A DNA stretch of 64,000 nt from Malaciobacter mytili LMG 24559. GTDB taxonomy: Bacteria; Campylobacterota; Campylobacteria; Campylobacterales; Arcobacteraceae. The position numbers and the translations under genes were made by a program. Positions 55,967 to 63,817 of the stretch are shown here, piece after piece. The notes beneath the pieces are model-generated. The model was given only the letters and a program-made list of their open reading frames with translations, ran no database searches and was not told where the DNA came from. The DNA lies in NCBI RefSeq assembly GCF_003346775.1, contig NZ_CP031219.1:1922001-1986000 (forward strand), written 5' to 3'. Position 1 is the first letter of the stretch. Every line of letters begins with the position of its first letter.

Positions 55967-57101
55967 GCTTTAAAGCTAAAGTCAAAATTTGCTCAACTTT
56001 ATCTAAAGTTAAATTACCTTTTTCTCCAAGAGCTGTCATATTGTGATTTTTAAGAGCAGTTGTAATTTTACTAATTACCTCTTTATCCCCATTTATATAA
56101 TCATTTAAATTTGTAGAAATCCCTACACTATTATATAACTCTTCAATTTTATCTATTACTTTATTTGCATCATCTATATTTAATATATTTTTTCCCATTT
56201 GTAAAAGTTTTTCTTTTTTATCTTCAAACATTACTTTAAAAAGCTGTGGTTGAACTATTGCTAAACTTCTTCCATGATCTATTCCATAAAAAGCAGTTAA
56301 TTCATGCCCTATCATATGTGTTGCCCAATCTTGTGGCACACCAGCACCAATAAAACCATTTAAAGCCTGATTTGCTAAAAGCATCAAATCTTCATGCCAA
56401 GAGTACTCTTTTCTTTTATCCCAAGTTTGCATTAACTTTACTAAACCTTTTAGTATTGTTTCACTATATCCATCATGAATTGGCGAATTATTTGGATATG
56501 TTATATATTGTTCACATGTATGAACAAAAGCATCAACAACCCCATTTGCAAGTTGTCTATCATCTAAAGTAGCCATTACACTAGGATCTAATACTGCAAA
56601 TTTAGGGAAAATAAAAGGTGAAAAGAAATATCTTTTTTCATTTGTAGCTTTTTTTGATACTACTGTTCCACTATTTGATTCACTTCCTGTTGCAGGTAGT
56701 GTTAAAATAGCTCCAAGAGTAACTGCAGCTTTTGGTTGAGAAGTCCCATCTAAAAAATCCCAACCATCACCCTCATATAAACTAGCAGCAGCAAGATATT
56801 TACAACCATCAATAACAGACCCTCCACCAACAGCTAAAATAAAATCTATATTTTTCTCTCTTACTATTTCAACAGCTTTATTCATTGTTTCAACTGTTGG
56901 ATTTGGCTCAACTCCACTAAATTCAAAAAATGTATAATCTTTTAAAACTTTTACCACTTGTTCATAAACACCATTTTTCTTAATTGAACCACCACCATAA
57001 ACAAATAATACTTTAGAATCTTTTGGAATATAATTTGTGATTGACTCAATTTTTCCTTCACCAAACTCAATAATAGTTGGATTATGATATGTATATGTCA
57101 T
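55953..57101 (-). CDS. yqhD: Iron-containing alcohol dehydrogenase, YqhD-type aldehyde reductase
   Basis: A 382-residue group III dehydrogenase. GGGS phrases bind the nucleotide (FVYGGGSI, LAVGGGSVIDGCKYLAA). The metal is probably held by the Asp/His set in VVDAFVHTCEQY and GHELTAFYGIDHGRSLA. YqhD enzymes use NADPH to reduce toxic short-chain aldehydes. An AraC-type partner gene lies at its 3' end. Confidence 0.88.
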   Translation of the reverse strand: MTYTYHNPTIIEFGEGKIESITNYIPKDSKVLFVYGGGSIKKNGVYEQVVKVLKDYTFFEFSGVEPNPTVETMNKAVEIVREKNIDFILAVGGGSVIDGCKYLAAASLYEGDGWDFLDGTSQPKAAVTLGAILTLPATGSESNSGTVVSKKATNEKRYFFSPFIFPKFAVLDPSVMATLDDRQLANGVVDAFVHTCEQYITYPNNSPIHDGYSETILKGLVKLMQTWDKRKEYSWHEDLMLLANQALNGFIGAGVPQDWATHMIGHELTAFYGIDHGRSLAIVQPQLFKVMFEDKKEKLLQMGKNILNIDDANKVIDKIEELYNSVGISTNLNDYINGDKEVISKITTALKNHNMTALGEKGNLTLDKVEQILTLALKPKEI

Positions 57102-57201
57102 AGTTTATCCTTTTAAAAATTTTCTATTATTATATAGATAAAAGATGTATTTGCAAATAGCAAATCTTATAAATTATATGTATTTTTCTACAAATTTTAA
57201 A

Positions 57202-57216
57202 ATTCGATTTTTTTTC
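57202..57216 (+). promoter_or_regulatory. 15-base element upstream of first porin gene
   Basis: ATTCGATTTTTTTTC, identical to the element before torA, about 88-102 bases before the porin ATG. Such a match with a CG step is unlikely to be routine in this AT-rich DNA, though the T-run makes it partly low-complexity. Confidence 0.35.
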
Positions 57217-57303
57217 TACAATTTTAATTTATACTTCCCAAACATAAAAAATAAATCTAATAATAAAAGTTAAGTTTATTTTAAAACATACAAAGGATAA
57301 CAA

Positions 57304-58464
57304 ATGAAAACTCTAAAAATTTCTTTAGTTACAGCTCTTGCTTTAAGTGCTTTTAGTGTAAGTTTAAGTGCTGATACTTTAGAAGAAGCCTTAAAAAATG
57401 GAAAAGTAAGTGGTGATGTAAGTATTACTTATGAAAGTAGAAAACAAGATAAAGAGATTTCTGCATATTATTCAGATACTGCTTATAGTGTTGGTTCTAT
57501 TGGATTAAATTATAAAAGTGCTCAGTTTTATAATTTTAGTGTAAATCTTGGAGTTAGAGGATATAAAACTATATTTGAAGATGATAAAAATTTTAGAACT
57601 AATCATGGAAAAGGTGATGCAAGTGAAAGATTTTATAAAGATGGAAAAAATAAAAGTGTAGATTTTGAAACTGCTTATTTAGCATATGATTTAGAAAATT
57701 TACATATTAAAGCTGGTAGACAATTTATTTCAACTGAGTGGATTAATAAAACACAAGATGCAATAAGTTTATATTATGATTTAAAAAATACAAATATTGA
57801 AGCTATTTGGACAAATAGACATGGTAGAGTTTATGCAAGGGATTATAGACCTATGACTGAGGTTAATAAAGGAAATGGAGGTTTATATAAACTTGGAATT
57901 ACACATAACCTTACTAATTCATTTGCTATTAAAGCTTATGGTTTAACAGCCCCATCACTTAAAGATATTTATGGAGGAAAAATTACATATAAATCTTCTA
58001 TAAATGAAGTAAAATTTGGTTCAATGATACACTATGCTTCTACAAACGAAGATGAAAAAAATGTAGAAGATAGCAATATTTTAGAACTAAAAGCTTTTGC
58101 TAGTTTAGGTGGATACACTGCAACTTTAGGATATGTACAAATTGATAAAGATGCTGCTTTTAATCATATTGCAGGAGAGACGATTATTCCTTTTGAAGAA
58201 GGGGATCAAATGTTTTTAAAAGATGCTAAAACTACATATGCAATGCTTAGTAAATCTTTTGGAGATGTATCTTTAACTGCTTTATATGGAATTACTGATT
58301 ATGAAAATAAATATGATAAAGACGAGTTTAACTTATGGGTTGATTATAAAGTTAATAAAAACCTTACTTTAAATCTAGGGTATGCCCTTACAAATGAAGA
58401 CTCAAAAGATGCAAATACTACTGATTTAAATCAGTTAAATGCAACTTTAGTTTATAGTTTTTAA
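57304..58464 (+). CDS. Outer-membrane porin, first of a paralogous pair
   Basis: A 386-residue protein with a signal peptide (~1-22, cleaved after LSA) and an N-terminal motif TLEEALKNGKVSGDVSITYE, then alternating beta-strand pattern and a C-terminal LNATLVYSF, the aromatic end recognised by the BAM machinery. A 16- to 18-strand porin of the Campylobacterota OprD-like group. The paralogue at 58675 shares the N-terminus, the HGKGDASERFYK/KGKGDASERFYK loop and the tail. It probably passes small anions or organic acids. Confidence 0.88.
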   Translation: MKTLKISLVTALALSAFSVSLSADTLEEALKNGKVSGDVSITYESRKQDKEISAYYSDTAYSVGSIGLNYKSAQFYNFSVNLGVRGYKTIFEDDKNFRTNHGKGDASERFYKDGKNKSVDFETAYLAYDLENLHIKAGRQFISTEWINKTQDAISLYYDLKNTNIEAIWTNRHGRVYARDYRPMTEVNKGNGGLYKLGITHNLTNSFAIKAYGLTAPSLKDIYGGKITYKSSINEVKFGSMIHYASTNEDEKNVEDSNILELKAFASLGGYTATLGYVQIDKDAAFNHIAGETIIPFEEGDQMFLKDAKTTYAMLSKSFGDVSLTALYGITDYENKYDKDEFNLWVDYKVNKNLTLNLGYALTNEDSKDANTTDLNQLNATLVYSF

Positions 58465-58469
58465 CACTT

Positions 58470-58488
58470 ACTCCCTTTTTTAGGGAGT
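58470..58488 (+). terminator. Terminator after first porin gene
   Basis: ACTCCC-TTTTTTA-GGGAGT, a short stem 5 bases after the porin stop. An identical one follows the second porin. Confidence 0.6.
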
Positions 58489-58489
58489 A

Positions 58490-58574
58490 TAAAACTGCCT
58501 CTGAAATTTTGTCTGCTTTTGTTTAGTGTTTTCAAATCTTGTGAATTTATTTGAAAACTATAGAGATAGTTTTA
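58490..58574. repeat. 85-base structured element, copy 1
   Basis: Outer arms TAAAACTGCCTCT (58490-58502) and AGAGATAGTTTTA (58562-58574) pair with one mismatch and a wobble; inside, GTTTTCAAAT (58528-58537) and ATTTGAAAAC (58549-58558) form a perfect 10-base stem. The same element, nearly identical and of the same length, follows the second porin (59873-59957). It could be a 3' UTR-type small RNA, a transcription/processing element, or a MITE-like mobile repeat with terminal inverted repeats. Confidence 0.8.
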
Positions 58575-58674
58575 TATTTCTTAAAAAAATTACTTTTTAG
58601 ACCCAGTCCTTTTTTTATAATTTGAAAATAAACTTAATTTTAAATATTAGTTTAAATCAAATTAAAGGAAAACA

Positions 58675-59847
58675 ATGAAAACTATCAAATTAAGCCTAAT
58701 TGCTGCTTTAACATTAGGAACATGTTCATTTGCAAGTGCTGATTCTCTTTTAGAAGCCTTACAAAATGGAAAAGTAAGTGGTGATGTAAGTGTTACTTAT
58801 GAAACAAGAGATTTTGATAAAAAAGTAGGTACTTATTATCAAGATACAGCTTATAGCGTTGGTTCATTTGCTTTAAAATATGAAACTGGAACTTGGAATA
58901 ACTTAAGTCTTACTACTAAATTTAGAGCTTATAAAACTCTATTTGAAGACCATAAAAACTTAAGAACTTGGAAAGGTAAAGGTGATGCTAGTGAAAGGTT
59001 CTATAAAACAGGAGATGAAAAAGATATAGATGCAGAAGAGTTTTTTGTAAAGTATCAATATGAAAATATTACTGCAAAATTTGGTAGACAATTTATTGTT
59101 TCAGATTGGTTTGCAAAAACTCATGATGCTATTAAAATAGATGCAGTTTTTGATAATACTTCAATTGAAGCAATTTGGTCTAAAAAAATTGGTAGAGTTT
59201 ATGCAAGAGAATATAGACCAATGGAAAATATCAATGAAAGCAAAGGTGCTTATAAATTAGGTATTTCTCATAAATTCAATGAAAATATTAAAGCTACAAT
59301 ATATGATATATATTTACCTGATGACCATTATAAACTTGGTGGAAGAGTTGATTTAAATTATAAAGATTTTAACTTTAGGGCTGATTATGTTCAACAAAAA
59401 ATGCATAAAGATTTAAATAAAGATGATACTGATTTCTTGCATTTAAAAGCAAGTGTAAATATTCTTGGGTTTAATGCAGCTATTGGATATGCAAAAGTTG
59501 GTGATGATGATACACACTTTATTGGATATGGAGCTACAGGAGAATCATTATGTCCTTTTGAAGAAGGAGATGCTTTTTATTATAGAAATGCACAAACATA
59601 CTATGCAAGTTTAAGTAAATCATTTGGTAATTTAGATGCAACACTACTTTATGGTATTTTTAATAACTATAAAACAGATTCAAATAAAGAGTTTGATGCT
59701 GAAGAGACTACTTTATGGTTAGGATATAAAATATCTGATAATTTAAAAGCAAATGTTGGATATACATATTTTAATACAGATGATGTAAATGGATATGTTG
59801 GGTCTGATATGAACCAATTAAATGCAACATTAGTTTATAGTTTCTAA
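58675..59847 (+). CDS. Outer-membrane porin, second of a paralogous pair
   Basis: A 390-residue paralogue of the 57304-58464 product: signal peptide (~1-22, ending ASA), SLLEALQNGKVSGDVSVTYE, strand-rich body and the same terminal LNATLVYSF. Loop regions differ, which suggests different solutes. It has its own upstream gap of 210 bases containing a copy of the structured repeat belonging to the first porin. A tandem duplication that included the 3' element explains the layout. Confidence 0.88.
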   Translation: MKTIKLSLIAALTLGTCSFASADSLLEALQNGKVSGDVSVTYETRDFDKKVGTYYQDTAYSVGSFALKYETGTWNNLSLTTKFRAYKTLFEDHKNLRTWKGKGDASERFYKTGDEKDIDAEEFFVKYQYENITAKFGRQFIVSDWFAKTHDAIKIDAVFDNTSIEAIWSKKIGRVYAREYRPMENINESKGAYKLGISHKFNENIKATIYDIYLPDDHYKLGGRVDLNYKDFNFRADYVQQKMHKDLNKDDTDFLHLKASVNILGFNAAIGYAKVGDDDTHFIGYGATGESLCPFEEGDAFYYRNAQTYYASLSKSFGNLDATLLYGIFNNYKTDSNKEFDAEETTLWLGYKISDNLKANVGYTYFNTDDVNGYVGSDMNQLNATLVYSF

Positions 59848-59852
59848 TTTAT

Positions 59853-59871
59853 ACTCCCTTTTTTAGGGAGT
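59853..59871 (+). terminator. Terminator after second porin gene
   Basis: ACTCCC-TTTTTTA-GGGAGT, same as after the first porin, 5 bases past the stop. Confidence 0.6.
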
Positions 59872-59872
59872 A

Positions 59873-59957
59873 TAAAACTGCCTCTGAAATTTTGTCTGCT
59901 TTTGTTTAGTGTTTTCAAATTTTGCGAATTTATTTGAAAACTATAGAGGTAGTTTTA
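59873..59957. repeat. 85-base structured element, copy 2
   Basis: Outer arms TAAAACTGCCTCT (59873-59885) and AGAGGTAGTTTTA (59945-59957) pair over 13 positions with one G-U wobble; inner perfect stem GTTTTCAAAT (59911-59920) and ATTTGAAAAC (59932-59941). The right arm includes the stop codon of the convergent TauE-type gene. About four substitutions separate it from copy 1, one of them in the outer arm. Confidence 0.8.
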
Positions 59958-60701
59958 TGCTTCTTTAAAATATTGAAAAATTAGGATTATAGAGATTATA
60001 AATAGTACTATTTTTATAAGTTTTAAATATAAAGCCGTATCTATTTTTCTTTTTACTTTAATACCTAAATATAAAGAAAAAGAGATAAGTAAAATCGAAG
60101 CAAAAGAAAAAGTTAATTGTTCAGTATTAAAATTTCCATTAATTGAAAAAAGCACTATTTGAATAATTTTTCCAAGTAAAAAAGATAGATTCATAGCTTG
60201 AATTAATTCAGCTTTAGTATATTTTGCTTCAAGGGCATATATCATTAATATTGGACCAATTACATTTGTAAGTCCACCCATAAGCCCTGCAAATAAAGAA
60301 AATCCTACAAAAGTTGATTTTGGATGGGTTTTAAAAGTAGGAATAGTTAAATTTATCTTATTTGCAAAAAGATAAAAAAGAATTACAAAAGCCAATAAAA
60401 GTTTAAAAATATTTGAATCACTAAAAATAAGTATTTGTGTACCTATTGCACTTCCTAGCATTACAAGTAAAGCCAAGGGTAAAAAACGCTTAAAAGCACT
60501 TATTGTATTACCTTCACTTAAAAAACTTACTAAGTTTACTACCAAAGTTGGAATAAGAGTAAGAACTATTGCTGTTTGAATATCAGTAAAAAGTGCTATT
60601 AATGGTGTAGGAATTATTGCAAATCCAAAACCTGCAACTCCATGAACAAAAGAAGCAATTAGAAGTATTATAGAGACTAATACTATAAATTCTAAATCCA
60701 C
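59955..60701 (-). CDS. TauE/SafE-family membrane exporter
   Basis: A 248-residue protein with about eight hydrophobic helices and the family start VHGVAGFGFAIIPTPLIALF, plus GLMGGLTNVIGPIL in the second half. The family exports sulfite, sulfoacetate or similar anions. It is divergent from the TetR gene at 60852, and the palindrome at 60819-60834 sits between them, so TetR may control it. Its stop lies within the structured repeat behind the second porin. Confidence 0.88.
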   Translation of the reverse strand: MDLEFIVLVSIILLIASFVHGVAGFGFAIIPTPLIALFTDIQTAIVLTLIPTLVVNLVSFLSEGNTISAFKRFLPLALLVMLGSAIGTQILIFSDSNIFKLLLAFVILFYLFANKINLTIPTFKTHPKSTFVGFSLFAGLMGGLTNVIGPILMIYALEAKYTKAELIQAMNLSFLLGKIIQIVLFSINGNFNTEQLTFSFASILLISFSLYLGIKVKRKIDTALYLKLIKIVLFIISIILIFQYFKEA

Positions 60702-60818
60702 AATATGCCTTTTTAAAAAAGTTTAAAACACTAACATAATAAAACTTTAGTTTTAAAAAAAGTAAAAGTTTAATTGTAATTTAGTAATTTTTTCTTTAAA
60801 AATGTGTTACAATTCATT

Positions 60819-60834
60819 CCTGACAACTGTCAGG
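60819..60834. promoter_or_regulatory. TetR operator palindrome
   Basis: CCTGACA-AC-TGTCAGG: perfect 7-base arms with a 2-base centre, 17 bases upstream of the TetR start codon. Typical of TetR autoregulatory operators. Confidence 0.65.
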
Positions 60835-60851
60835 TAAAAAAGGAGTAGAGT

Positions 60852-61430
60852 TTGACAAAAGAAAAAATAAAAAAAGCAGCTTTAAAAAACTTTGCTATAA
60901 ATGGATATGAAGCTACCTCTTTAGCAAAAATAGCTCAAGAAGTAGGAATAAAAAAACAATCTATTTCAACATACTTTTCTCAAAAAGAAGAGTTATACTT
61001 TGCTGTTTTTCAAGAAATGACAAATGACTATATAACTTATTTAGAAAAAGTAGTAAAACAAATAAGTACAAAACCAGCAGATATAAAAATAAAAACTTTA
61101 GTTTATAAAATATATGAATTTGCTGTTACTTATCCTTTATACAATATGTTTTTTAATAGAGCCTTACATTTTTCACCAACCTTTTTACAAGAAAAGATTA
61201 AAAATGAAATTCAAAAAATGGAAACTTTATCTTCAAAAATTTATAAAGAAACCTTTAATGAAGGAATTAAAACAGGTCTAATTAAAAAGCAAGAACTTGA
61301 AAGTTTAGTGGCTGCTTTTTATTGTTTAATTGATGGAATTTCTATACAAATGTTAATTTATGAAAAAGAAGAATTTCATAAAAGACTTGAAAGTATCTGG
61401 AATATTTTTTGGGAAGGAATAAAAAAATGA
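60852..61430 (+). CDS. TetR-family repressor
   Basis: A 192-residue regulator. The start is TTG at 60852 with AGGAG 8 bases upstream; the next residues TKEKIKKAALKNFAINGYEATSL fit the family's N-terminus, so the TTG start is well supported. The helix-turn-helix is SLAKIAQEVGIKKQSISTYF. It leads an operon with a GNAT acetyltransferase (ATGA overlap) and a YczE-like membrane protein, and a palindrome lies before it. Confidence 0.92.
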   Translation: MTKEKIKKAALKNFAINGYEATSLAKIAQEVGIKKQSISTYFSQKEELYFAVFQEMTNDYITYLEKVVKQISTKPADIKIKTLVYKIYEFAVTYPLYNMFFNRALHFSPTFLQEKIKNEIQKMETLSSKIYKETFNEGIKTGLIKKQELESLVAAFYCLIDGISIQMLIYEKEEFHKRLESIWNIFWEGIKK

Positions 61431-61864
61431 AAATAAAACTTATAACAACAAAACAAGAGTTAGAAAAAGCTTTTGAAATTAGAAAAAAAGTTTTTGTAGA
61501 AGATCAAAAAGTATCTATGAAAGAAGAGTTTGATAAATATGAAACAAGCTGTGAACATATACTTGCTTTTATTGATAATTTAGCCATAGCAACTGCTAGA
61601 TTAAGAGTAGTTGATAATATAGCAAAACTTGAGAGAATTTGCGTTTTACCTTTATATAGAAAAGATGGTATTGGCAAAAAACTAATTTATGCTTTAGAAG
61701 AAATTGCATTAGAAAAACAGCTTAAAAAAGCAAAATTACATGCGCAAACAAATGCCCAAAGCTTTTATGAAAAATTAGGTTATAAAGCAGAAGGAAAAGT
61801 TTTTTTTGAAGCAGGAATTGAACATATTTTAATGATTAAAGAGTTAAAAAGTGAAAAAATATAG
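61427..61864 (+). CDS. GNAT-family N-acetyltransferase
   Basis: A 145-residue enzyme. ATG 61427 overlaps the TetR stop (ATGA) and has GGAAGGAA upstream; an earlier in-frame start would lie inside the TetR gene. The acetyl-CoA site reads LERICVLPLYRKDGIGKKLI, and the family end is FYEKLGYKAEGKVFFEAGIEHILM, typical of ElaA/YjcF-like members. Substrate unknown. Confidence 0.9.
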   Translation: MKIKLITTKQELEKAFEIRKKVFVEDQKVSMKEEFDKYETSCEHILAFIDNLAIATARLRVVDNIAKLERICVLPLYRKDGIGKKLIYALEEIALEKQLKKAKLHAQTNAQSFYEKLGYKAEGKVFFEAGIEHILMIKELKSEKI

Positions 61865-62459
61865 AAAAGTTTTTTTTTATAATATTGGTATTTTTATACT
61901 TGCTTGTGGCTGTATGCTAACAATAAAATCAAATTTTGGAGCAGGACCTTTTGATGCACTATTGGTTGGATTATATAAAACCTTTGGATTAACTATTGGA
62001 AGCTGGGAGATTGTTTTAGGGCTTATTTTAGTTTTATTAAATGCCCTAGGAAGTAAATCACGCCCTGAATACTTTGCTCTTGTAACTTCTCTTATTACAG
62101 GAGTATGTATAGACTTTTGGATATTTACAGCAGGAGTTTTTATAGAACCACAAAGTTTAGCTTTTCAAACTATATGCTTTTTTATAGGATTAGTATTGAT
62201 GTGTTTAGGTGTTGCTTTAAATATACAAGCAGATTTTGCTCCAAATCCAATGGATAGGTCAATGATAGTATTATCAAAACTAATAAATTGTAGTTTTTCT
62301 ATCTCAAGGGCAATTTTAAGTTCTATTTTTGTAATTTTTGCTTTTATTTTTAATGGACCAATTTTAATAGGTACTTTAATAGTTGCAATATTTGCAGGCA
62401 TAATAATAAAGTTTTTTATTCAATATGTACATAAATTTGATTTAAAATATTTTAGTTGA
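61851..62459 (+). CDS. YczE/YitT-like membrane protein
   Basis: A 202-residue protein with five hydrophobic helices, starting at GTG 61851, inside the end of the GNAT gene (14-base overlap). The motifs SNFGAGPFDALLVGLYKTFGLTIGSW and QADFAPNPMDRSMI are typical of YczE-like proteins. Role unknown; relatives occur with regulators and peptide-synthesis genes. Last gene of the TetR operon. Confidence 0.85.
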   Translation: MKKYRKVFFYNIGIFILACGCMLTIKSNFGAGPFDALLVGLYKTFGLTIGSWEIVLGLILVLLNALGSKSRPEYFALVTSLITGVCIDFWIFTAGVFIEPQSLAFQTICFFIGLVLMCLGVALNIQADFAPNPMDRSMIVLSKLINCSFSISRAILSSIFVIFAFIFNGPILIGTLIVAIFAGIIIKFFIQYVHKFDLKYFS

Positions 62460-62484
62460 TTAAAAAGGAGTTACTTTAAAAAAG

Positions 62485-62559
62485 TGGCTCCGAATACTGG
62501 ATTCGAACCAGTGGCCAAGTGATTAACAGTCACCTACTCTACCGCTGAGCTAATTCGGA
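62485..62559 (-). tRNA. tRNA-Asn (GTT), copy 1
   Basis: 75 bases including an encoded CCA. Acceptor TCCGAAT pairs with ATTCGGA; the anticodon loop CTGTTAAT carries GTT; the T loop is GGTTCGAATCC. Identical to the two copies at 62583 and 62688. Confidence 0.97.
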
Positions 62560-62582
62560 ACGCAAAAATAGATTTAAATAAG

Positions 62583-62657
62583 TGGCTCCGAATACTGGAT
62601 TCGAACCAGTGGCCAAGTGATTAACAGTCACCTACTCTACCGCTGAGCTAATTCGGA
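62583..62657 (-). tRNA. tRNA-Asn (GTT), copy 2
   Basis: Same 75-base sequence as copies 1 and 3, with encoded CCA. Spacing to copy 1 is 23 bases. Confidence 0.97.
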
Positions 62658-62687
62658 ACTTATTTAAAAAAGTATTCATTAAAGAAA

Positions 62688-62762
62688 TGGCTCCGAATAC
62701 TGGATTCGAACCAGTGGCCAAGTGATTAACAGTCACCTACTCTACCGCTGAGCTAATTCGGA
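62688..62762 (-). tRNA. tRNA-Asn (GTT), copy 3
   Basis: Same sequence as the other two copies, first in the direction of transcription, so the promoter should lie at 62763-62800. Confidence 0.97.
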
Positions 62763-62834
62763 ATATGTTATTTCCTTTAATGGGCTGGAATTATAGTAAA
62801 AATTTGCACTTTTGTCAAGTAAATATCGAGATTT

Positions 62835-63740
62835 TTACAAAATTTTATAAAATTTTAATCCACTACTATCAATTATAGAAATTTTACCTTCTTTTAAGAG
62901 ATTTTCTAACTCTTTTTTTGAATTTTCATCATACATATTTTCAATATCTTCAAAAGTTAAAGGACGCCTACTTAACATAGAAATTATCTCTTCTTTTGTG
63001 AAACTTTGAAGTAATTTTGGTCTATTTTTATAAGCAATATTTACATTTATACCTTTAAAAGAGTTTGCAATACTTTCTAATGTTTCAAAACTAACAGGTT
63101 GCACTTTATATGCAGGTGGTCTATCTATTGTTCCTATATCTACTCTTGTGGGATTAATTTTTTTAATAGCTTCATATAATAAAGCTATCTCTTCTTTATT
63201 ATCATTTAAATCTTTTACAAAAAGAACTTCTAAAATAAAATCATTTTTAAACTTTTTAGAAAACTCCATCATAGCAGGAACTATTTTATCAATTTCAATA
63301 CTTTTATGAACCCTATCTAGTTTTTTAAAGCATTTCTCACTTACACAGTCTAAAGATAATTTAACCATATGAAGTTTTAATAAGGCATCAAAAACCTCTT
63401 TTTTATAAATAGTACTACCATTTGATAAAATAAGTGTTTTTGTATTAAGTTTTAGCAGCTCTTGTATTAATTCATCCAATTTGGGATATAAAGTTGGTTC
63501 TCCATTTGCAGTTAGTGTTATAACATCAATTTTAGGATGCTTTTCAAAGCTTTTTTTAACTTCATTTATTATCTCTTCAACACTTGGGTATTCACTCATT
63601 TTATCCATAGTTTTAGCAGGTTTTAATTCACAATATAAACAATCAAAATTACACTGTTTTTTACTAACTGATAAATCTATTCCTAAAGAAATACCAAATC
63701 TTCTTGAAGGAATTGGACCAAAAATTATTGAATTTGACAT
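62835..63740 (-). CDS. Radical SAM protein, COG0731-like
   Basis: A 301-residue enzyme with the radical SAM cluster C30-NFD-C34-LY-C37 and the start GPIPSRRFGISLGIDL typical of the COG0731 (wyosine-related/MoaA-like) group found widely in anaerobes and Campylobacterota. TLTANGEPTLYP corresponds to the SAM-binding GGEP motif. The C-terminus (~225-301) is a small winged-helix-like region. Reaction unknown. It lies downstream of hemE, separated by a hairpin. Confidence 0.88.
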   Translation of the reverse strand: MSNSIIFGPIPSRRFGISLGIDLSVSKKQCNFDCLYCELKPAKTMDKMSEYPSVEEIINEVKKSFEKHPKIDVITLTANGEPTLYPKLDELIQELLKLNTKTLILSNGSTIYKKEVFDALLKLHMVKLSLDCVSEKCFKKLDRVHKSIEIDKIVPAMMEFSKKFKNDFILEVLFVKDLNDNKEEIALLYEAIKKINPTRVDIGTIDRPPAYKVQPVSFETLESIANSFKGINVNIAYKNRPKLLQSFTKEEIISMLSRRPLTFEDIENMYDENSKKELENLLKEGKISIIDSSGLKFYKIL

Positions 63741-63762
63741 TGATTTTTTTCCTTTTAAATAA

Positions 63763-63794
63763 AAAAAGAGAAGATCAAACGACCTTCTCTTTTT
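63763..63794 (-). terminator. Hairpin between hemE and the radical SAM gene
   Basis: AAAAAGAGAAG and CTTCTCTTTTT form an 11-base stem with a 10-base loop, A-run on one side and T-run on the other. It probably ends or attenuates hemE transcription before the radical SAM gene. Confidence 0.75.
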
Positions 63795-63817
63795 ATTTTT
63801 TCTAATTTTTAATAGAT

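Noticed and set aside
62485-62762. Regular ~75-base repeats resembling a CRISPR-like array
   Set aside because: The repeats fold as tRNA-Asn with a GTT anticodon and encoded CCA; the spacers are short and irregular.
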